From: Patiria pectinifera
Taxonomy: Eukaryota; Echinodermata; Asteroidea; Valvatida; Asterinidae
Assembly (NCBI GenBank): GCA_029964075.1
Contig: CM057133.1
Location: 18,562,699 to 18,626,698, forward strand
Length of the DNA stretch: 64,000 nt
Reading direction: 5' to 3'
Of this stretch, positions 46,401-58,500 are shown in pieces (within the stretch, counting starts at the first letter, position 1; each line of letters begins with the position of its first letter). The position numbers and the translations under genes were made by a program. The notes below the pieces were generated by a model. That model did no database searches, had not been told where the DNA came from, and was given only the letters and a program-made list of their open reading frames with translations.

Positions 46401-49143
46401 TTGTTGTGCCATTCTCCCTCATTTTCTATTTTTATGCTGCTATTTTCATGGGTATTATGGTGCTTTTTTTTTGCTTGTTTAATGTTGGTTTCCATATTCA
46501 TGAGTAAAATTGTGATGTCAATCAGGCAAAAACCTCAATGTTACAGCTATTTCTGCTTCAAAGTTGTCCGAATTTTGGAAAATTTTCAGATTTTTTTTGT
46601 TTGGTGATTTGTTGTTTTGTTAGTACACAGCAGTAGGCCAAAGAGCAAACTTTTCTCGCAAATACACGGTTTTTTTTCAATGAGTACATTTTGGGGTTCC
46701 AAATTTTAACAGAAACGCCTAAACTGAACAATGTCTTCATAAAATGACATCACAGCAGCAGCGCCAAGGAACAGTTTAGAAAGAAATTCAAGGAAAATAT
46801 TTAATATCTAAAGAAGTGCACGTTTCAATAACTTAAATCACTCTCTAAATTCCAAAGAGTGAAATTAAGGACTAGACGTTTTAGAGAGAAAATCACTCTC
46901 ATGTTTAATTGAAATAGTCTGAAGAAAAAAAAAGAATCACTTCAGACGAAGCTCAAGTGAAAACTCGATCTTTACCTTAGAAGGAATTTTACTCTAAAAC
47001 GTCTAGTCCCTAGTTTCCGACTGTGGGAGTGCATCTTCACTCGAATGGAGTGAATTTTCACTCATTGGAATTTAGAGAGCAGTAAGGGATGTCAAATAGT
47101 TTTCATACATTTGTGACAATCTTGAAATTAGGGATTGGAAGCTCTTCAGTTGTAGTATACGTGCAGCGAAATTATTCAGTATAAGTGAATACATGAAGTG
47201 ATGTTACTTCAGTCTTCAGGAAATAGCGAAAAATCACAATTTATTTACAAAATGATAATACAATTAATCAGTAAGATTAAACTAAGATAAATTCCAATTA
47301 CTTTCAGTTCATGAAATAATGATAAGGATTCATTCAAATGATTAAACAATAGTCACGTTTTCCCGCTGAAATTTTAGCGGGGTCAGCCATATTAGATTTC
47401 AACGTTTCAAGAATAAAACTTAGTTAAAATACCATCAAACAAGGATTTAAGGAAATACAAACAGAAATGGGTAGTCAAGGAATTGTGATGTCATGTATAG
47501 GTCATTGATGGAATGATTAAAAACCAAAAAAATAGACAGTATTAATTACCTGCATACGTGAAGACGAATGTACATAAAGTGATGTTACTTCAGTCTTCGG
47601 GAAATAACGAATGAGCTAGTGCCCGATATCAGACGTTGGGGGCGCTAGGTTAATTTGAATTTACATGTAAATAAGGTTGAACCAAAAAATAGCGGGGGTG
47701 TCTTTTTATAACCGTCAGACATTTAAGAGGAGTTGAAAGTTGCACAAAATATGTTCTTTAGAAAAAAAATTGCATAAACCCTATAACAAAACAAACTCGC
47801 AAAGATCAATAACTTCAAAATCCATCCATAACAAGTAAAATGGTCCTAAAATTAAGACTCCACTAGGACATTAGGTTTAAGAGATTTTCCTACAGCACCT
47901 AATAGATCATTAGAAATAACTTATATTCCTTCTTTGCCACCTATGTCATCTGTATCGTAATTGCTGTGTATATTTAACATTTTTACTGGAGATCTTGCGA
48001 GGTAAATATGTTAGTGGGCTTGCCGTAGGCACGCTATCACTCAACCCCCATCACCACAACCCCTCCCCCGTTGCCTGAAAGCTACATCCGTCCCTGCAAC
48101 CCACAACACCAAACCACAACCGCACCCCAAAGCGCAAACCCATAACACCAACCTACTATACCACCCTAACCCACAACACCTTCCCAGACGCAAACTATCA
48201 TCATCATTGACCTTCGCATGTTTTCATTAAGCTTCATCATGTTATCATTGACCTTCCGGGCATATAAAATGGTATTTCAAAAACCGTGAACGGCAATCGC
48301 AACAAAATATGGTAGACTTTGATCCATCGTTGGAGTAGACTTTGACCTGATGTTTTTGATGTGATAAAATACTATGCTAAATACAGGAAAAAACGTTTTT
48401 CTGTAAACAAAATGCTTGAAAGGTCGCAGTCCAGACTCAGCACATGTATAACACAACACTGTACATGTATAACAGTACAGTCTACACGCGAGTTACAATT
48501 TGGTTGTTAGCCACTCAGTAAATAGGAGTGCGATTGTGACGGCTGAATCTTCTTTGATGTACATCGACGGATAAATCACCCAATTGACACAGAAGCCTTA
48601 CCGACCACGCGTCCATTGAGAGACTGTTAAGTATGTTGTGTAGGTACTTCATACTAACTTGTTGTTAAAAATCTACTTATAAGAAACTAGAAGGTAAGAA
48701 CAATTCCCCTATCAACAAAAATGAACATTAACGCATGAGTTCATTGTTTTTGAAACAATTAAAGTCATGGCATTAAAAGTAGAATGTCAGCTTTAGGTCT
48801 GTAAGATAGTACTTTCCTGAATTGGAGCCGTCGCCTATCAAATCCGTACAAGAAAACTTTGAAATTGATGGATTTTATCCTCTATGCAGCATGTTTTTTT
48901 CTTTGATAATTAGTAAGTAGAGTAGATCTTATTTCTTATTAAATGCACAAGACGCATCTATCAGCAACTTCGTGAACACATGCCTACACATAAAACTAAA
49001 TTATGCTTGAGATGCGATAAGATACGAATGACAGCTATCTTAGTTTTAGCAAAGTTTGTGAATGAGATAGAATCCCTTTTTTCTCATGGTTTGAAGCTGC
49101 GAAACATTTCAATCGCGGTGTGTCACTAGAATCGAAGATAATC
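43447..49143. repeat. 3' flank of NLR unit 1, duplicated block up to about 48785
   Basis: From about 43460 to 48785 this matches 55640-60846 with small indels and a few percent divergence by eye. It contains no supported exon. Shared landmarks are GCATGCTCGATGTA repeats (44680-45390), CACGAACTGACAC inverted words (45590-45850), a 240-bp hairpin element (46841-47079) and an ACAACCC-rich tract (48029-48190). From 48786 to 49143 is single-copy sequence leading to exon 1 of gene 2. Confidence 0.85.
46841..47079. mobile_element. Hairpin MITE-like element, unit 1 copy
   Basis: CTCTCTAAATTCCAA at 46841 and TTGGAATTTAGAGAG ending at 47079 are inverted. Inside, GACTAGACGTTTTAGAG pairs with CTCTAAAACGTCTAGTC. 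Another copy lies at about 58924-59160 in the duplicate. No ORF. Confidence 0.75.
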
Positions 49144-51963
49144 ATGGCGTCAAGCAGGAAAGATAGTCATACAATAAAGGACGATGACCAAGACAGCAGA
49201 GACGTCAGGGAGCCACATCCAGCAGGTAAATCATAAGTCTTACGTAATACATCATTTCTTTCCCTATAATTGATTACCTCACTCTTATTTCCGTTAAAGG
49301 GACCACGACATGAATTTTACTTGGGAACGCATTTTGTGCCACTTGCTACTCCTCTTAAATGAATGAAAACTATTTGACATCCCTTTTTGTTCATTTTATT
49401 AAAAAGTACCCTTCTTTAAACGTTTAATTTCGCAAGCTATTCCTGACAAATATGGGCGCTGGATATATTGCAGTGATGTCATTTCAGGAAGACACTGTTC
49501 AGTTAAGAGGTTTTTCTGTTAAAATTCTGAATATTTGTGAGATACCTTTGCTCATTGGCCTACTGTCATGTTCTGAAATAACAAAAAAATCACAAAAGAG
49601 AAGAAACTTTACGACAGCAAACTCTGGCAAAGTTTTAGCTAAAATATCTGTAACAGTAAGGTTTCTGCCTGAAATTACGTCACACTTTTGATTATGCAAT
49701 TTCAAATTCTTATTAGCATAAAATCAAGAAGACAAAATACCCTAAAAATGCCAAAAGGAAACTAAAAATAAGGTTAAATGGCACAAAAATGTACATTTAC
49801 AAGGACTGCAGTTAAAGAAATACATTAAATTGCCCTTTAATCCACAATCAACCGTAATCACCCCAAGAATCATTCATATTGGAATTTTATCTTGGTATTT
49901 CTCAAGAAAGCATGATGAGAAAATCACTTGCAGATGGGTAAAATGCATTTTACTTCCAACCTTTTACTTCCGGCGTTTTCGTTCGTAGGTCTCCTTGTTC
50001 AAATTTGTTTTCACTTCACGAACTTGCGTGAGAATGAAATGTAAAATGACGCACAGATTTACCTACCTACATCAGATGGGTTCTAGATTTAGTCAGGCTG
50101 GCTTGAAAGCAGTCCTCATTATTTTGTTTTGTAAATGCAGATGAGTCCTTCAAGTTTATATTTAATAACAGTAAATCCTTCAAGACATGTTAGTCTCTTA
50201 TTTAAAGTTACGTTTCACCCGATGACCACTCACAATTAGTTAATGAATTTCAATCTGTGTACGAGTGCACCCAGTTTTTCTAGGTATAGGTATACATGTA
50301 ATTTAAGTTTTTATAAGTGAAATTTTGGCACGATATTCCTCTTTCATGTCAAGCGGTTTTTCAGTTTCCATCAACTGAGATGATAGTACAGATTTTACAA
50401 AGAGTATTTTCGAGGAAGAAATCAATGTACCCAAAGTACTTGCAAATTTGACACTTTTTGCATGTTAATTTTTCCCATTCAAGGGTTCCGAAAGCGCGCC
50501 AATAGGGGTGAACTTTCAGGCTCTATATTGAGTGGTATATGTGCATAAAGTGTAAACTTTCCAATGCTATGTTACAATGGTTCCTATAGGGCATGGTAGG
50601 TCAAAGAACATGAAACCGAGAACCAAATTGAATACAAACGTACCTCAACTTGTAAAATCTACTCTCAGAGCATCATGTGCAAGATGAAGTCTCCTCAGCA
50701 TCATCCAGTCCACTATCCTCCAGTGATGCACCGACCTCGTCTGATGCACAGATGAACCCAACAACTTCACGGGCTGGCGCTGGTATAGCTAATCTGGAGT
50801 CCAGAGGCCTTGTCATTGCTGGCAATGTGACTGGGTCACATTTCCATTTCCACGGGAAATCCTCCAAAGAAGGTATACAAGGTATACCTTCAAACGTCCT
50901 GAAATTAATTTGACAATTCAAATAATTTGAATGGATTGAATTCATCCAAATCTTGAGGTATTTACGATTGTGTTTTGGATTGTGATTTTGTTTAACCTTG
51001 CTGTCGCTTGCAATCTCTTTTGAAATAATTAACACCGCGAAGAGCTGAAAGAACAAGAACCAGAAGACTCAACTGACCATGGGAATCCGCCAACACAGAA
51101 TCCTTCCGTAGAAGGTAAAATCACGCTTCATATCCTTTAATTAGTCGTCCTGAAATCAATTTGACTGTTCAAACAATTGATATGATTGAATTTCACGATC
51201 TTAATATTCACGTATTCAAGTTCACTATTACTTTAATGAGGATGGTAATTTTTGTAACATATTTAAAAAACTTTCTCTCTTTTTTACCCTGAAGTGTTGG
51301 AAGAAGAAGAGACAAAGGATTCAACTGACCAAGAGAATCCTCCAATAGGTAAAGCACAAACCATGAATATGTAGGTCTATATACGTCAAAGTCAGCTGAG
51401 TGATATTAGTCTTGAGTAACTTAGGTTTGACAACATGCTGTATGGCACCCCAACATGGGCACCGGTCCCTTGGCAGGGGGGGGGGGGGCGCCAATGGCGA
51501 TTGCCCTCCCCACCAAATAATTCTTTGCTTATAGATTTGAACCCAATGTACCTAGATTTGCATTGTATTTTTCCCAAATGATGTGAGTGCAACACCCTTT
51601 TTACGGAATTTGCACAATATATGCCAATTGCGGATTGTGGGCGTAAATGAGCATAGCTATTTGCATACATACATCTTTGACCAGCGCCCTCTATGGTTAT
51701 ATTGTTATCTTTTTTTCTAATTGCTGGTCACCCTCACTCCCATGTTGCCAACAAATTGCCTCTGCTGCATTTAAGCACATTACATCATCGTTCTAAAGGT
51801 GACCCGAAAGGTTGGTTTTCGTCTATAAACCTTTCCGACCTTTGTGTTATTTTGCCCTATTTAGATCAACCTGATCGATGGAAATGGGATTCATTTTCTT
51901 GGTCTTGCCTTTTTGCTGCTGTGGTAGTCCTGGTTGGCATTCTGTTCTGCATTTTTCCCCCAG
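49144..51963 (+). CDS. 5' exons of NLR gene 2: start, GNVTGS exon, acidic linkers, transmembrane exon
   Basis: Exons 49144-49225, 50669-50881 (or 50872), 51043-51114, 51295-51348 and 51865-51963, all ending in phase 1, lead into the NACHT exon at 53313 for a predicted 929 residues. Exon 1 begins MASSRKDSHTIKDDDQ and lacks a signal peptide. Exon 2 is Ser/Thr-rich, then NLESRGLVIAGNVTGSHFHF. Exons 3-4 are acidic linkers (EQEPEDSTDHGNPPTQ; LEEEETKDSTDQENPP). Exon 5 gives DQPDRWKWDSF and the hydrophobic WSCLFAAVVVLVGILFCIF (about residues 152-171). Phase agreement across five introns strongly supports one gene. With no signal peptide the helix would act as an internal signal-anchor; the orientation is unknown. 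Confidence 0.7.
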
Positions 51964-52361
51964 GTAAGCCGAAAATGTTTAAATACAGATGAACTATTTA
52001 AGACAATTATAAATCAAGGGTTTTTTAATCATAAATGTGTAATGATGCATTTCAGATATAAGCAAAACAAGTCATTATGCTGAACAACATTGATCAAACA
52101 TCTCCACTCCCACGGTTAGCATGAAGGCATTTTTGTGCACTTCACCTCGTGAACATATTTAACTTTTACTCTTAAACATTGGCAGCATTCAACAACAACC
52201 TTTCTCCGAATCAAAATATCCAAAAGTATGCCAGCTTCAGAATACAGAAATAGGTTGATTTGCTTTCAGTGATAGACGGGAGAAACATCTTTTTGATCAT
52301 TATACTCGGACTCACTAATAAATTAAACCCAAAACATCATTATTTGTGTGTCTTCCCACAG

Positions 52362-52561
52362 CTTCAAGCAATTTATTGAAACCTATTTGCCAGATACCGA
52401 ATTTGTTTGGGCAAGCTGGCATCAGGAATAATATATATGGGCAACCAGGCCCAAGCATATCAACCACATTAATCAATGGACACCCAGGTCCAATGTACAT
52501 CGATTACCATTTGGCACCCAGGCCAATTAATGGATGCATGGGCACCCAGGCCCAGGAGTAA
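52362..52561 (+). CDS. Candidate alternative terminal exon of NLR gene 2 (no NACHT)
   Basis: Acceptor GTGTCTTCCCACAG ends at 52361, and the phase-1 frame is open for 66 codons to TAA at 52559. It contains NLFGQAGIRNNIYGQPGPSI, NGHPGPMYIDYHLAPRP and GCMGTQAQ, with repeated Gly/His-Pro-Gly-Pro units. It lies between the transmembrane exon and the NACHT exon and has the phase needed to follow the former. Use would give a membrane protein with a short tail instead of NACHT-LRR. No counterpart is visible in gene 1. Confidence 0.35.
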
Positions 52562-52954
52562 TCACGCTGGAACCAAATTAGCTGGTCAACACTTTGGGGA
52601 CAGCCATGGTTGTGCTATGGAAGATACAGCACACCCAAACCCCTGGGTACATAAGAGAGAGAGAGTGGCTGACCCCTTACAAAGTTCACATCACAGTGTA
52701 ACACTCATCAATACCCGTAACAATATCAACTGGTGACAATAACCACAACAATAATGATACATGTCCAATCATGTATGTATTAGGAGATGGCTGTCTTGGA
52801 ATCCTGTTAAGAGAAGGCAGGAGCTGGGGTGGTGGTGGGCAAATTGATCCAGCTTGCTCAAAGTGCTGTGACAGAATGACCCACACAGTACATGCAGTAC
52901 ATGTACATGCATTGTTTCACTGTTGCATATCATTTGCGCTTCAATCTATCTGCT

Positions 52955-53030
52955 GATTGGTCAAAACTCTTGGCTGTGATTGGTAAAAACTCTTGGCTGT
53001 GATTGGTAAAAACTCTTGGCTGTGATTGGT
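52955..53030. repeat. Short tandem repeat, 23-bp units carrying CCAAT-box complements
   Basis: GATTGGT occurs at 52955, 52978, 53001 and 53024 within TTGGCTGTGATTGGTAAAAAC-type units. Three to four copies, about 280 bp before the NACHT exon of gene 2. Confidence 0.85.
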
Positions 53031-53312
53031 CCGATCTCTTTTAACCATGAGAAATAGCAGACCTGTGTTTGCCAAGTATAAAGGATTTTGTCAAAATACA
53101 TGCATTGTGACAAAATCTCATGCCCGCCCTAAGAAGTCGGTTAAACGTCTGATGAAAGCGCCCACGGTTTTGCCAGGGCCTGCATGGCAAAACCTTGGGC
53201 GCTTTCCGTCGAAATCAGGACAGTTGAAGAAGCTTTTATAGGCGTTCTTCAACTTGATTAGATTCAATATATGATCTGATAAGGGTTCACATTTTATTTG
53301 TACGTTTTTCAG

Positions 53313-55582
53313 AAATACCAGCATCATTACGTGTACAGAGAGAGGAGACTGTGCCCACGCCTAAAGTCCTTAATGACCTGGAATATTGCCAGCTGCAGCT
53401 TGTGAAGTTCTACAAGGATGCAGCAAGCACCATCCCGTCACACCCCTTGCTACCCACCTGGAACGTGGATATTGATGAGTTTTTTGTTAATTTGGAACTC
53501 AATAGGGAAGTACCGGGAAAGATAATGCCTGGTGAACGCGTGAAACTATCAAGGGAGGAAATTATGTTGGACAAAGTACAAACTGTACCGTTAGAGACGT
53601 GGGAAGATTTGTTTAAACCAGAAATTGTAAAAGAGTCCAAAATCATTCTGTCAGGTGGGGCCGGATATGGAAAAACCACAATTTTAGGGAAAATTGCAAA
53701 TGCTTGGTCGGTAAAGGGTAAACTCGCGAAATTCAAGCTCGTGTTCGTGTTGAAGTTGAGGCACATGCGGAATTCGAGTTGTATCATAGATGCAATATTT
53801 GACCAGATTTTACCGAAGGATACCGATCTGACAAAATCTAAAATGAAAGACATTATCGCCCATAACCAAGCCGACATAACATTCTTACTGGACGGATTAG
53901 ATGAGATTCCATCTAATGTTCTGAAATCTAAGAAGGGTGTGTACACAATCAAAGATGTATTGCAAAACAGAGTATTGGTCAATAGCTATGTGTTGGTAAC
54001 AACGCGACCTCACATGATTGAGTATGTTCAGAATAGTTACAAGAATTTCGCCAAGGTTAAGATTTTAGGCTTTACAATTGAAAACAGAAACAAATTCATC
54101 GAGTCCCACTTTACCGACAATATCACGTCAGGTGAGAGTTTAATTGCACGTTTAGACTCCATCCCATCTTTTCACAGATTGACAGAGATTCCTATCGTTT
54201 CCCAAATGGTGTGCATCATTTGGAGGAATCAGGATTCTTTGCCACATAACATCACAGCGCTCTACTCAGAGTTCGCAGAGGTTCTTGTCAAACGCAGAAT
54301 TAAAGGTGACCATCACTTGCGGCAACGAATGAACACTGTCTTGAACGACCTCGGTCGTATTGCATTAAATGGACTGCTAGATTCAACAGACAAACGACTC
54401 ATTTTCGACAGAGAGGAATTTTCTGAATGTGCCTCATCTTTGGATGACGGTTGTGAATTTGGTTTCGTGCAGAGGGAATATTTCACAAGCCGTTTTGATA
54501 TCAAAGAATTGGTCACCTTTTACCACTTGTCCTTTCAAGAATACTCTGCTGCGTATTACCTTGTTTATTTGTATAAATATGATATTGATACTTTCCGCCA
54601 AAGATTAGAGCAGATTGATTCCCATAATCTTCTTGAAATGAAAATGCTGCTCCGGTTTTGTTGTGGTCAGTCAACCAAAGCTGCTCGTGTGATTCTAAAA
54701 CATGTACAAACACTGCACAATGCAGAAAGCGATACATTGTTGCGCTTGTTGCTTTGTGAATCTGGTTCAAAGCAGTTGGCCAAGGAACTGGACAAACAGT
54801 GGTATCTGCAATGTGATACCCAAGAGGATCTGATGGCATTGGATTTTTACTTACGATCAGTTCCCAACACGTCACTGGAAGGCGTTCATTTTGACTTAAG
54901 GTGTGGTACGTATGACGATATTACACTTGCACTAGGTTTCGTTGTGACTATAAACCTGAATATAGTTGATGCACTTACGGTTCAGTATACTATGTCTGAA
55001 CAAGGGGACAGAGAGATTCGTCATTTAGAAGAATTACTTGGATCAGTAGAAGAAACTATTTTTTCCCGGCTGACATTAATGGTGTATATCAACAAAAAGT
55101 CAGTGTTTTCTCCGGAGGTAATTTCAGAAAGAATGATACGTCTGTCCCAAAATGAATTTCAGATACTTGGTGTAACGATGGTTGAACTATCTCATTATTC
55201 TGTCATGCAGGTGGTCGATGCTTTGAAAGACTGCAAGTTAGATGGGTTTGGGTTACGTAATATCGACATGCATGGTCACGTGAGTACATTAGCTCCTTTA
55301 GTCACAGCCTCGCTGAAGTATCTTGGTTGCGAGCCATGTTATTTGAATGATGATGATGTCATAGACTTCATTAGAATCCTTCCAACTGGTCATGTTTTGA
55401 AAGCGCTGTATGTCGGTGGAAATGCATTCAGTTTGGATGGAGTAAAAACATTAGCAAATCATCTCCGGAGCTTTCATCAGCTGGACTATTTCCCACTACA
55501 AAGCTCTGGCCTCGATCAAACACTCGTTGACCAGGTGGTTCATCAGATCCTACCTCAACTTAAAGATGCAACTTCGAGTTAA
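53313..55582 (+). CDS. NACHT-LRR exon of NLR gene 2
   Basis: Phase-1 exon with acceptor TACGTTTTTCAG, open to TAA at 55582 (756 codons from the acceptor). Order as in gene 1: pre-NACHT segment, Walker A GGAGYGKTT (about residues 288-296 of the predicted protein), Walker B FLLDGLDEI (about 363-371), sensor TTRPH, middle helical region, and LRR-type C-terminus (LKALYVGGNAFSLDGVKTLANHL) ending KDATSS. The exon starts 12 codons earlier than in gene 1 (EIPASLRVQREE). NACHT differs from gene 1 at only a handful of residues, while the last ~120 residues differ at about 20 positions. Predicted ATP-binding, membrane-anchored NLR-type immune receptor. Confidence 0.95.
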
Positions 55583-58500
55583 CATATGGGATCTCTGCAA
55601 ATGTATCATTTCCTAACCAAGGATAGGCTTACTGCATTTAAATTAAAATACTCAGATATCCCGACGGGGTGTCACGTGTATACAGTTCAAAAAGACACAA
55701 ATAATATTCAAATTTTAACAAATTGAATTAACATTAGATTGTAACACTTGTAACCCTTTTAAACGCTATAATGCACAGATTTAACGTTTCACTACTTATT
55801 AAACGCTGTTTTTATATCGTCAACGTCAAGCGGTCGCCTTATAAACCTCGCGGTGAAACTAAACGTTAATTCGCATTGCGTATAGGTTAAAAAGCTTTTG
55901 TAATTAATTTCTGAGGACATTTAATATTAGCTGACAGATACGGTAAATGGGTGTAAATCTAAGTGTAATTTTTTATTTAATTCAAGGCCAACAAAACACC
56001 TGTTTAAACACGCTTATAAACACAATCTGAGAATGTAACTGAATAGTGTTTCGAACAAAGGCGTTCAAGTATTGAATGGTGCTCAGATAATGCACATGTT
56101 CGTCTTTTTGTGAGATTTGATTTTGAAATTTGTAGCGGATTCACTTATTTTAGCTATGTTGCCGGTTGCCATGTGCAGCATTTGGTGAACTGTGATTTAG
56201 TGTATTAGAGTGTGAAAATGGCCAAACAGTCTTAACCCATTTATTGATTTCTTGTGTATTTTGAAGACATTGTAAATAAATAATTGATAAGTGTACATTT
56301 TGCCTACATCTGTTATTATGTCAGCGTTCTGAATGATGAGATATGAAACACATTGCGTGTGAGAGGGAAGGAGGGACCAGGGTCTGTGATAATCTCCAAA
56401 GGACTGTATAGTGTGAATCATAAATCTGAGTGAATTGGACTAAATCAGATCGGGTGTAATAAGCACCGATGTTTTAATCTTAACACACCCCACCCCTATA
56501 CCCCTTACAAAAAAAACACAAAGATATCAATTCCCAGCCTTGCGTAAGGGGACATCCATCCCAATCTCCTTCAGTTGTTGAAGGAGAATTTTGAAAGCCA
56601 CCCCAATAAAAAACACAAACCCCGATGCATGCGGACCTATTATCTAATGAATAGAAAAACACTTTGGAGATCTCAATTTTGGGATCTCAGGTTCCACCTC
56701 TGTAACATCCCAATTCTCATCCCCACCCCCAGATTACTTTTATGTTCAACCATGCCACAAATAATAATTCAACGTTAGAATTGTTTATTCGTTGATTAAT
56801 ATGTTTCTGTTTTATAAAGAGAGGACTTATACGCATGCTCGATGTATACATTTAATGAAATAACAAAATATAGAGTTGATTGTTGTTTTTTACAATATTC
56901 ATGTTTTGAAATTTAAACATATTTTCGTTAAATTGAAGTCATTCTTTAAATTTTAAGAAAAAATGGGGGAAAAAACAATCTAAAACTGTCAACCGATTAC
57001 CTCCCTCCACTAAAAATAACCCCCATATAAGATCGTTGCAAAAATATACAAGTAAAACTATCAATCTTAAACTAATGCGTTACAGTATTAACGTGTTGAT
57101 AGGCATCGTTATTAACGCACAGAAGGGATTTAGGTATGGTATCAGCAAAAGAAAATAATGGCAGAAAACATCACTGTTTAATATATGCATGCTCGATATA
57201 CATACATGCTCGTCAACCGAACAGCGAACTGAAAGCCAAAACAAGATTTCTTGAGACCGTGAACTTATTTGCGTGCTCGATGTGTCACCACACTGATGGC
57301 AAAAACTATCCCTTTTTTTGCCGTATGAATGAACGATCGATGTACTTATTTGCATGCTCGATATATCAGCTCAATGAGATATATCAGCTCGATATATCAG
57401 CTCAAAAACAAAATCACTTTTGGCCGTATATGCACGCTCGATGTACTTTTAAATATTTGTCCATAAAGTTTCAGTCGTACCCCGTGCTCTTTAAAAAAAA
57501 AACTAGATCTAGTTTTCTCCTCACGAAGTTTCAATGTTTGTTTTGTTTAAACGTTTTGTTTAAAAAAAATTCGTCATCGGCACAACGAACTGACACTCGG
57601 TTGCGCGTGAATGCGCTGTATGCGCGCGTATTTACAGAACCGGAATATTTTAGGTTTCACGAACTGACGTCCTCCACAGTGTGGCACTTTTAGAGCGCAA
57701 CCGCACATTTTCGGTTTCACGAACTGACACTGACCTTAATTTCACCAATTAAAACAATTTTTGTTCATTTTTAATGAAGCCACACAAGACAAGTACACTA
57801 ACTTCCTATTTTGCGCCGGTGTAATGTGCGCGCGCACTAAAGGGTGTCAGTTCGTGAAACCGAATTGTTTGGTTATGTGGTTTTCACGAACTGACACCCC
57901 ATTGCGCGTGAGTGTCAGTTCGTGGTGCCGATGACAAATTATTGCTTGGCAGCCAAACATTAACACTTTTACGAAATATTTCAATAGTCAAGTTTTGATG
58001 GATTCTTTTCGTTCGATGTCTCATTCAAAAGTGAATATTTTTTATATAGCAGTATAATAGCTTAATAATATATTGCTGGAATAATAGAAATTTGACAAAC
58101 AAATCTATTTTTTCGAGGTGAAACTCGAAACTAAATATTTGAGGAAATAAACAAATATAAAGTTGTTACCTCCTCTCACTTAAAGATTACCTCCTCTCAC
58201 TTAACGAAACTCTGTATACGTACTAACCTTTCAAAATACAAAAATGAAAATTATAAGTCTCAATAGAATGCTATACGGGTGGCATTGAAACGTATTTGAT
58301 ATTACCTCTACATAATCAAGCTGTTATATCGGGCCCCCGATCAGTTCACTGTGGGCAAACAGAAATCACTTTTTGCTGCATATATGGAAACTACTATTTT
58401 CGTATTTATATTTGATGGTTTCTTAATAAGCACCTTTACTCAAATGACCTTGTACGGTACTTTTTGTTAATGCAATTCTTGAAAATACAACTTGTTGTGC

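Noticed and set aside
46401-46607. Hydrophobic ORF with possible membrane segments (also 58492-58809)
   Set aside because: T-rich DNA gives a hydrophobic translation in any frame; the two duplicates differ by frameshift, and there are no splice or start features.
53410-53982. 190-residue minus-strand ORF
   Set aside because: Antisense shadow of the NACHT exon, without family features.
54513-54875. 120-residue minus-strand ORF, identical at 42392-42754
   Set aside because: Antisense shadow of the NACHT-LRR exon; its conservation follows from the identical block on the sense strand.
57136-57693. 185-residue ORF in the duplicated 3' flank
   Set aside because: Crosses low-complexity repeats, its homologous region at 44989-45255 is not kept open, and it shows no domain.
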